Source of the DNA: Castanea sativa
Lineage: Eukaryota > Streptophyta > Magnoliopsida > Fagales > Fagaceae
NCBI RefSeq assembly: GCF_040712315.1
Contig: NC_134017.1
Span: 59,434,636-59,498,635, forward strand
Direction: 5' to 3'
Length of the DNA: 64,000 nt
Part shown: positions 56,325-64,000 of the stretch, piece by piece
Layout: each line of letters opens with the position of its first letter
Numbering within the stretch: the first letter of the stretch is position 1
Position numbers and translations under genes: made by a program
Notes under the pieces: model-generated
What the model saw: only the letters and a program-made list of their open reading frames with translations
The model's database searches: none
Told to the model about the DNA's origin: nothing

Positions 56325-56454
56325 CATTTTTTAAGGCCAAAATGGGAAGGTGCTCCTTATTTGGAAAAAAAAAAAAAAAAAATTAGCGATTTGTCCATGT
56401 TTTCAAATTATTTAGGGAAATGTTCCTATTTTGGAACTCGAGTTTCTAAAACTT

Positions 56455-56491
<37 letters not shown>

Positions 56492-56523
56492 GATTTTCAG
56501 ATAATTGAGTTTGGTGTGATTTT

Positions 56524-57512
56524 TGATAGGCCAACATTGTATTGACCCTGTTGGTAACTTAATAAAATTAATTAGCCAAGTAAAATTAATTATATTCAAT
56601 TACATACAATAAGCGTGGTAGCACAAGAAAAACACATAATAACTAAATGTAGCGGAAATTAAATTTGATATGGGTGATTTGTTTATGAATGGGAAAAACC
56701 ACTAAGGCAAAACCCCACCGGGTGAATTTAAAGTCACCACTTTCGAGAATCCACTATTATAAAAAGCAAGCGGTTACAAGTAAAATGAATCTCAATACTG
56801 AATACCAACTTACAGTTGAACCCTTACCCCAATACCCAATTGCACTTGTAATGTAGTGACAATCTCTCCTTTCGATGCATGACTCTTAGTACGTGACTAA
56901 CCAATCGATGCACGGATCCCAGTACGTGACTAACACACCAACTTGAAAAAGATGTTAGTTGCAAAGTTCTTCAATTTATCCAAACGATGAAGATCAATAA
57001 GCTCATTGGTTACAAAACCCTTGACGCAAAGACGCAGCAACTTCTACAAAGAAGATGAACTAGGACAAATTGTCTCTAGTTACAATTTGAGTAAATAATC
57101 ACTTTGCATTAAGTTGCATTACCTTAGACAACCCTTAAAATAATCCTTATATATATGTTTAACGTTATGAGAGAAGAAAATCTACACAAATAACTTAGAT
57201 ATGCGTGAAACACAGGAAATCTAAATTTCATAATTCTCAATAGATATAGCTTCTGTTGAGAGCTGTCAAGAATTATACATTAAATCTTAATAGATATATT
57301 TGTCAAGATATCTGTCGAGCTTTAATGAACAACACTTCTTCACTTGATTTTTGAACAAACTTGCATGGTTTCAATACTAGACTTGAACTCTTATTTTTTG
57401 AAGTATTAAATACATCCTAAATCTACCCAATTACAAGAAAATTGTATTTTATCAAATGATTAGTCAATTCTACATAACATATGTTTTAACAAGTTTTACA
57501 TATGTCCTAACA
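56524..57512. mobile_element. Solo LTR, 989 bp, nested in the MULE-like left arm
   Basis: It starts TGATAGGCC and ends GTCCTAACA. The 5-bp direct repeat ATTTT is at 56519-56523 and 57513-57517. The left arm of the host element reads continuously across the join, as judged by the uninterrupted right arm. No internal retroelement genes are present. Confidence 0.8.
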
Positions 57513-57869
57513 ATTTTTGGCATGGGTGAGGTCGTTGATGTGGTGTTCTCCTTTAAAAAAAAGCCACATGGGACTCAATTTTTCAAAGTCGAGTTCCTTG
57601 AAATCTTTTTGAACTAATGGAACTTGATACTTTAAATACCGAGTTCCACACAAGTTTTTTTTTTTTTTTTAAATATCTAAAGCTTCTCCGTTAGCTTCTT
57701 TCTTCCTATTTCGACATTTCCTCCGCTTAGCTCATCTCTGTTACCAATCTCGCCCTCTCCTTTGGCATTCTCCATCTCCTCCCAGTCATAGAAATAGATC
57801 GTGCGATTGTCAGAGATACTCATCATAGCTTGGTCTCCAATTCATCCTTGCATAGCCCACCACCGTCAA

Positions 57870-57871
<2 letters not shown>

Positions 57872-57914
<43 letters not shown>
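57872..57914. repeat. (CT)n microsatellite
   Basis: About 20 CT dinucleotides in the central part of the MULE-like element. Confidence 0.9.
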
Positions 57915-57918
<4 letters not shown>

Positions 57919-58344
57919 TTTCCTCTTCCATTATTGGGAGGCAATCTTCATTACAATGACCTAGCCACGTGGATGCACTTAGTTTCCAGAGTGGAGGAGA
58001 TACCGAAATAGGAAGAAAGAAGCTAATGGTAACGGAGAAGCTATAGATATATATATATATATATATATATTTTTTTAAACCTTGCGTGGAACTCAATATT
58101 TAAAGTATTGAGTTCCATTATTTCAAAAAGATTTCAAGGAACTCAACTTTGTAAGAATCAAGTTCCACGCAACTTTTTTTAATGGAGAATGCCACATCAG
58201 AGGCGTCCACCGTGGCAAAAATTACATCAAACTTGATTTTCACAAAACTCAAGTTCCTAAATAGAAAAATTCCCCTAAATAATTTGAAAATATGGACAAG
58301 TTGCTAAATTTTTTTCAAAGAAGGGGCGTTTTCCCATTTTGGCC

Positions 58345-59357
58345 CATTTTTTAAATTGTAGCTTCAAAATATAAATTAATGGCCTTTTAGTAATTTTTTT
58401 TTTCTTTGTATTTTCCCTGACTTGAGGGAGGGAGAAGTAGTGACATTTTGTTGTCTCATACTTCTTAGTTCACACATTTGGTTGACTTATCGCTGGAAGT
58501 AAAAGGAGGGCATTATACTTCGGCTAATAATCTAATCTTACAATTAACTAACTAGATTGAGGTAAAGTTTAAGTGTGCATGTTCAAATTTAAGATTCAAC
58601 ATGTAGTTTAAGAGTAACCATTGGTCCACCGTGCACTTTTTGCACAATGGTCACTTCATAAGAATAAGTGCTTATAAGGTGTAACAGGAAAGGGCTGAAA
58701 TTCAAGATCTCTAAAAGTGAGCTTCACACATATATACACTTAGATTATTCTAGAGCAAAATTCTATCTATCTCGAAAAAAGACAAAAAAAAAAAAAAAAC
58801 CTTTTGGCTTTTAATATTCTCTTTAAAAGAACTCTCGTTTTCCCTCTTCAATCCCCGAGTTGATGAAAAGATTATGCTCTCCAACGTGACACAGTGATGC
58901 TCTCCTTTGAGCTATAGATATTTAATCATACAAATTTAAATTACAGTGTAGAGCACTTATAATTCTTTTATATATGTTTATTTTCATAAATAAATGGTAC
59001 CCATAGTAGATTTTTTAATAGTCTAATTCCATCTTTTGGTTGCCTGTGTTCAATGAAATTTAGAAACAATGGCGAAGAGATCCCGACACAAGGACGATAA
59101 TTCCTTTCCCTTGAGCAGGAGGACCCAAAATTCCATGCTGTGCTTAATCTAGGCAAGGAGTCAAGAATGCAGTGTGAAGCCATCATAAACATAAAATTTT
59201 ATTTGGCTACACTCTGGCTACTAAAACTTCATCAGAGAGAAGAGTTTGCTTCTTTTAAAGAACTCATACTGTTTACATTACAAACCTCAATCAATTTTCA
59301 TATTGAAATAATATCCTTTACACAAACATGCTGTATCCACACACGATCTTTGAGAAG
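58345..59357. other. Intergenic stretch between the foldback element and gamma-SNAP
   Basis: It holds one SINE (58627-58776) and the gamma-SNAP 3'-UTR at its right end (leftward from 59357). No other gene was seen; a 74-codon minus-strand frame at 58968-59192 has no recognised similarity. Confidence 0.55.
58627..58776 (+). mobile_element. SINE-like element, family A copy 4
   Basis: It runs from CCACCGTGCACTTTTTGCAC through AATGGTCACTTCATAAGAAT, GGGCTGAAATTCAAGATCTC (box B position) and CACACATATATACACTTAGA to CAAAATTCTATCTATCTC. See copy 1 at 26510. Confidence 0.6.
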
Positions 59358-62300
59358 TCAAGTGAGGTCATTTTCATCCAATGGCTCTTCTTGCTCTTCT
59401 GCAGCTTCGGTCTTTAGTGCACACACTTCTCCTGTAGGAAGTTTCCTTGCAAGCCTGATGATCTGAGTCATTACACCTGAGTTAAATATATGCAAACTAA
59501 AGTGTACTTTCCAGAATAAAATCAGTATTAATGATAATAGCAGTAATAATTGGTAGAAGATGTCAAAACATAATCCACAGTAATCAACATTCAGGTAAGG
59601 ATTTGTGGTAATTAAAAAAAAAACTAGGGATCATTTAGAGGGCCATTTTATATGAGGCAAAGAGATTTCCATAAATGAAAAATGACAACGTAAAAGTTGC
59701 CACTTTATGGGTTTGGTGCAATGGAAAAACATGCTATGTCTGCATGCCTGTGATTTGTGAAGTATATGAGCAGTGTCCATTTCCATGCAGAAAAGTTGGT
59801 CGTAATTTAGTAAACTTGAGATTAGAATTTTCAAAAAAAGAAAAAAGACATGGTATCAGTCATATCAGAAACTTGCAACAGTATTAGCAAGTCAAATAGT
59901 TCCATTCAGATACATAACTGTTTATCAAGTCCTACACTTCAAAGAATACATCCAAAATGTATTTGAAACAGATTAAGCATATCAGAACTCACAATGGATA
60001 TGGTAAATATGTAAGATAGCTTAAGGCAAATTTGAACAATTAACAGGGTACAGCTGAATTGACATTCTTACCACATGGTCAAGATTAGAAATTGTGCTTG
60101 ACTGACCCAGCCGTTTGATTTCTTCAATGTCACCTTCTGAATAGGCAGAAAGAAGCTTACTAGCACAACGACCGTGGTCGTTTCTCAAGAAAACATCAAT
60201 CCTACAAAAGGAAAAAAATCAGGGAGTCTGATCAAAAGAATGCTTTGGAGGGAGAACAAACAAAATTACTTCAGAATTTATTATTTCATAATTTCTTCCA
60301 GATTTCATTTTTGAATTTCAAACCATATTTATTTTTTGATTTTGAATGGTTTTAATATGGTTGGAATTTTATAGGATGTAATTGTCACTTAATGTAATCC
60401 TTAAAGCCTATTAAAAAGAGTCTCCAGAAATGGTTTGAGGTGGTGCAATTTGAATAAAAAAATTTCTTAGTAGAGATGTTTCTCTAAGCTTGCTAGTGAT
60501 TCCAAGCACCATTAGGTGGTGAGGCCTAGGGTTTCAGGTATATTCTAGAAGAAGAAGCCAAAGATTTGTCATGTTCTTTCATTTCCCTTGTTTCTATTTC
60601 CACCCTTGGTCCTGCATCAAAATGGTATCAGAGCAGACCTTAATCCAGTTTTGTCCAAAAACAATTTTTTTTTTTTTTGGGTAAGTAATAAGATATATTG
60701 ATACCAAAAAGGAAGCACCCCAGTACAGAGGGAGTGAACAAGGGGATAGCAAATTAAATACAAAAATTGCAAGAATCTAGGAAATCAATAGAAGAAGGGA
60801 ATGATTGGTTTTGCAAAGCAAACAACCAATCCAATAAAGTTCTAAAAAAGAAAAGCTTGAGGTCCGGAATAGATCTCTCAATATCTTCAAAATAACGACT
60901 ATTTCTCTCCCTCCAAAGACACCACATTAAGCCATGAGGAAGGATGGACCATATATAACCATTTCGATGACGACCAAAGCTGCCTTGCCAACACCCTAAC
61001 AGCCCCAAAACAGTATGCGGCTCCACACACCACAATACCTACAATCTGCCACCAACAACCATTGTGAACCTGAAACTAAGAATACTACACCAAACCACCA
61101 TATGGGACATATTTAAGTGAAGTACTCCCTCCATAAAGTCATGAGAAAGTCATACCGCATCTTGATGCCCCACGAATTTTGCACCGCCACCAAAGCCACT
61201 GCTGCCTCTAAACAAATAGTGAAGGCCACTACCACCAATTCTCAACAATCTGTGAAGCCCATCGACCCTCTCCATTCCAGACTTGAAGCCTTAAAATTCC
61301 CTTAGGAAACCCACACCTTAAACCCATCAAATAAATCACCATGACCCCTCCCCTCCCAAAAAAAAAAACTCACAAATGATCCATCACGACTAACAGCAAC
61401 CCAATAGAGAGAAAATAAATTGCCCGCTAACCCATATCACTCAAACCCATAGGCATAGACCAGCACAACCAAAGTTATTTCAGAATTCATTATTTCCTAT
61501 TTTCTTCTAGATACCTTTTATTTTAATAATTCAATATTTACAATGGAGTTGAGGGACTTGAAACTTGTTTGTCTCCATTGAAAACATTAGAAGGTGGAAA
61601 TTGAGCTGCAAGGGAAATGAAAAGAACATGGGATGTGAATTTTGACCCTTATTTCTTGAACTTTGAATTTGGCTTTGACGTTGAGAATTTTATGGGATGT
61701 AATTGTGCCTTAATGTAATCCCCAAAGTCTATTAAAAAGAAGCTCCTAGAATAGTTTGAAACAATGCAATTTGAATAGGAATTTTTCTATTAGACATGTT
61801 TCTCTAAGTTTGGTCGTGATTCCAAGCACCCTTAGGTGGTCAAGAATAAGGTTTCAAGAAAATTCTAGGTGGTGAAGCCAAGGATTGTCTTTTTATTTTA
61901 TTTTTTTCCTTTTCCCTGATTTCGATTTTCCACCCTTTGTCCTGCATCATCCTTTCTAGTGGAAATTCATGTCATAAGAAAGGAATGGATTTGTTATATC
62001 AGAAAATTACAAGATTACAATTAGTTCTATGAGCTCTATGTAATGTGAAATGTTCTTGGTGCAAAAGCACATCTTGACAAAGTAGACCATTTCCTTCTAA
62101 TTGTTTCCAATATCAGAAGTTTGGAGCAAGTTTTTTGCTCATTTGCTTCCATCATGATGTATACCACAACTACCAAAAGCCTTGTAGTTCAACTAGTTGA
62201 CACTTCCTGGTGTCTCCAAAAGAGACATCCAGAGTTCAAATCCTCCCTCCCCCAATTAATGAATTATAAAAAAAAAAAAAGAGGATCTATACCACAACTA

Positions 62301-63256
62301 GTTGAAGAAGAGTCCAAACTCCAAAAGCAAAAGTTAAAACGACAATAATTGGACTCAGTCATCCTTTGAAGAAAAACGGATTGTCAGACGGGAGAGAGAT
62401 AGGTGATAATAGATAGCAGGGTGATGTTGATCTAATTTGAAAAAGGGGAGGGGGGAACCAAGTAAAAAAAAGATTCCACCTATCTTTTGGGTGCACTGTA
62501 GTATTCCCATGTCCTAAAATTCGAAAGCTAATAAAATACCTATATTACTGAAGCTGCAAGAAAAAATGTACTTACTGAGAACAGTCATTATAGCACTTCT
62601 CTGCTTGCTTGAAGTCATGTGCATAGAGGTAAACAATAATTGCGCTAAGATATGCCTGAATACAAAAAAGGTATGTCAAGGCTGATTTTAATGCAAAAAG
62701 ACTTTTTGAACACGACAATATAAACAATAAAACACAGAGGCTAACTCTGCAAGAAAATATAATTTGCCTCCAAGTACAATTGTGGGAAAACAACAATTCA
62801 GTCTATGGTCATTTTTTGAGATATCACATGGTAAAAGCAGAACCTGACAGATATTATTGGCTTTTCATTTTAACATTTACATACCAGATGGTAAGGCAAG
62901 AGAATTTGATGGGCGAGAACATACATGCTCTAGAGGGAAATTAGCAAAGGAGTTCAGGCGCATCACACTCCAGTTAAAAGCATCAATAAGGAGTTCATTA
63001 TATAAAAGGAATTTAAAGAGGCAGGACCAAAAGAATGTTATTAGAACGAAAAACCACCGCCGGGGGGTGGGGTGTTGTGGAGGGTTCTCACATAACCATG
63101 GAAATCAATGGAATGAAATCACTAGACACATAATTTATGGCTATAAAGAATAGAACACCAAAACAGAATTTTTTGACCTTGCATTGACTATTGGTAGCAC
63201 TGCATTTATCAGCTGCTAAGCCCCATCTCAATAAGAAAGTTGCAGCATCTGTATAC
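59358..63256 (-). CDS. GSNAP: Gamma-SNAP (NSF attachment protein), C-terminal part
   Basis: Minus-strand exons 63178-63256, 62576-62655, 60072-60201 and 59358-59462 (stop at 59358-59360) join in phase to the last 130 residues. The text reads YTDAATFLLRWGLAADKCSA, then AYLSAIIVYLYAHDFKQAEK and CYNDCSQ. RCASKLLSAYSEGDIEEIKR follows, then IIRLARKLPTGEV and the acidic end PLDENDLT. This matches the helical-repeat C-terminus of plant gamma-SNAPs, which recruit NSF to SNARE complexes for disassembly during vesicle fusion. The acceptor before GTATAC (63256) fits the family; a second AG eight bases further in would shift the frame. The N-terminal exons were not found in 63257-64000 and should lie beyond the window. 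Introns hold an LTR pair, a LINE fragment and a SINE, yet the exons are intact. Confidence 0.9.
60262..60619 (+). mobile_element. Left LTR of a small LTR element in a gamma-SNAP intron
   Basis: About 360 bp is repeated in the same orientation at 61471-61949. Shared blocks are TTTTATAGGATGTAATTGTC, TTAATGTAATCC..AAAG..TATTAAAAAGA, GATGTTTCTCTAAG, TGATTCCAAGCACC.TTAGG and CCTGCATCA. It ends in CA just before a primer-binding site. The outer start and a TSD were not resolved. Confidence 0.65.
60623..60634 (+). promoter_or_regulatory. Primer-binding site (initiator tRNA-Met type)
   Basis: TGGTATCAGAGC lies three bases after the left LTR end. It is the standard plant Met-tRNA complement used to prime LTR-retroelement reverse transcription. 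It fixes the element's orientation as plus. Confidence 0.75.
60666..61040 (-). pseudogene. LINE 3' end (L1-type ORF2 C-terminus), 5'-truncated
   Basis: On the minus strand an open frame contains SILPHGLMWCLWRERNSRYF and RSIPDLKLFFFRTLLDWLFA, a motif set found near the end of ORF2 in plant L1 LINEs. It stops at about 60754. The 3'-UTR (ATATCTTATTACTTACCC) runs into an A tract seen as T's at 60666-60679 on the plus strand. It sits between the two LTRs of the small LTR element, so it inserted into that element. The 5' boundary is uncertain. Confidence 0.75.
61041..61470. other. Remainder of the LTR element interior
   Basis: Non-coding sequence between the LINE fragment and the right LTR. A 62-codon plus-strand frame at 61117-61305 (Thr/Ala/Lys-rich) has no recognised similarity. 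A purine-rich tract directly before the right LTR is not obvious. Confidence 0.4.
61471..61949 (+). mobile_element. Right LTR of the small LTR element
   Basis: Partner of 60262-60619. It has an extra ~120 bp near 61530-61650 that the left copy lacks, and it ends at the same CCTGCATCA. The two copies differ enough by eye to suggest an old insertion. Confidence 0.65.
62173..62287 (+). mobile_element. tRNA-derived SINE with perfect 13-bp target duplication
   Basis: It runs CCAAAAGCCTTGTAGTTCAA, then CTAGTTGACACTTCC and CCAGAGTTCAAATCC (box B), and ends in an A run of about 12. The direct repeat TATACCACAACTA is at 62160-62172 and 62288-62300. Lying in a gamma-SNAP intron in antisense to the gene, it is a clean and relatively young insertion. 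Confidence 0.85.
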
Positions 63257-64000
63257 CTGCAGGTAATGAAAGCAGTAATTAATACTAAACTTTAAAACAG
63301 AAATTAAATCCATAAGCAAAATAATGCTCAGAGAATTTGATTTAAATCCTAAATTCACATCTTAATAAATAATGCCCACGCATGCTGGCAACAGTAAAAC
63401 TAACAGTCTAACACACAGCCAGGTGATGTCTAAATACAGACCAAGGGTTCTTAATATGCATGACAGATTATTACATGAGCTAGACAGTTGGAGTGCAATT
63501 ACTGGCAGTATCAATGATGCTACAAGCTAATGTCAATATGACAAGAATTAGAAGTATCAGACATGTACCTTCACGGAAAGGCTTTGAGGGGTTAGTGGCA
63601 TCCGTACAAATAAAATCATGCAATGTATATATAATTTATATGTGTATGTCATCAACTGGACCCATGTTATTGATGTCTGAACATAAACTTCATTCAAATT
63701 GCATATGCAACATGAGTTGCCAATTCACGCACCTAAAACAAACATTTAAGACAAGTGTGACGTCTAAAAGAAGTGCGCATACAATTTTGTTCTCTTTTTC
63801 TGTCTTTCTAGTTTCCAATTACTGAATCTCTAGATGTTACATTTCTTGATCAACTGTGATATATAAAATTTAACATTGTATATCTGAGACTTAGGAAGAT
63901 TCACAGGTCAGTGACAGTTTTAAAAGCTGACCTGTTTATCACAAGGTACACATGCCAACCATTAATTGCCGAGCAATCAAAATTACAACTGTAATTTGTG
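63257..64000. other. Gamma-SNAP intron reaching the window edge
   Basis: No further gamma-SNAP exon was recognised on the minus strand. In particular there is nothing resembling the family's MAFDLYRAA segment. No repeat element was defined. The intron seems to continue past the window. Confidence 0.55.

Larger units (their letters stand above)
56335..58344. mobile_element. MULE-like foldback element with long inverted repeats and 10-bp TSD
   Basis: The ends are perfect inverted repeats, GGCCAAAATGGGAA, flanked by the direct repeat CATTTTTTAA at 56325-56334 and 58345-58354. The arms stay alignable for about 390 bp once the nested LTR is removed. Shared marks are TTTTCAAATTATTTAGGG, GAGTTCCTTGAAATCTTTTT and AGCTTCTCCGTTA. 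The central part (about 57725-57990) contains a (CT)n run and no transposase. Without the LTR the element is about 1.0 kb. A 9-10-bp TSD and long TIRs point to a Mutator-like origin. Confidence 0.85.

Noticed and set aside
63541..63630. Extra gamma-SNAP exon candidate (minus-strand ATNPSKPFRE followed by a GTACAT donor)
   Set aside because: The residues do not match the part of gamma-SNAP that should precede the exon at 63256, so it was left as intron.

Overview
This is a gene-poor, AT-rich stretch of a plant nuclear genome, from a dicot and most likely a woody one. It has intron-containing genes with GT-AG splice sites, plant-specific families (an LSD1 zinc-finger protein, a CASP-like membrane protein, a fasciclin-like arabinogalactan protein) and a dense load of plant transposons. 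A Fagaceae-like tree is my guess from the general look of the repeats, but it is only a guess. No bacterial, organellar or viral gene block was recognised.

Layout. 1-12.8 kb has no host gene. It holds MITEs, a Helitron-like element, an old direct duplication, and a solo LTR inside a gag-like reading frame. 12.8-21.4 kb (+) is an LSD1 orthologue with six coding exons whose introns carry a SINE, an RTE LINE fossil and several foldback elements. 22.9-25.3 kb (+) is a CASP-like protein (CASPL1B type) with three exons. 25.4-30.7 kb is intergenic, with SINEs and an LTR-like stretch. 30.8-38.5 kb (+) is a full-length JmjN/JmjC histone H3K4 demethylase (JMJ14/15/18 group) with ten coding exons. 39.9-41.05 kb (-) is a proline-rich fasciclin-like AGP. 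42.1-45.1 kb is two Helitrons joined head to tail. 45.8-54.2 kb is a composite: a broken Copia gag is interrupted by a 4.9-kb copy of the JMJ 3' half plus the FLA 3' end, followed directly by the 3' half of a hAT transposase and a hAT-like end. 56.3-58.3 kb is a long-inverted-repeat (MULE-like) foldback split by a solo LTR. 59.4-63.3 kb (-) is the 3' part of gamma-SNAP, with an LTR pair, a LINE fragment and a SINE in its introns; its 5' exons lie beyond the right edge.

The four conserved genes (LSD1, CASP-like, JmjC demethylase, gamma-SNAP) appear in the same order as I recall for Arabidopsis At4g20380-At4g20410. The FLA next to a JMJ gene recalls At1g30800/At1g30810. The host genes are therefore an ancestral block that transposons have expanded. 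They have unrelated jobs: cell-death control, membrane scaffolding, chromatin, cell wall, and vesicle fusion. They do not form a pathway. The most interesting part is the transposon-bounded duplication of JMJ-FLA, which preserves introns, has clear inactivating lesions, and can be compared base by base with its source in the same window.
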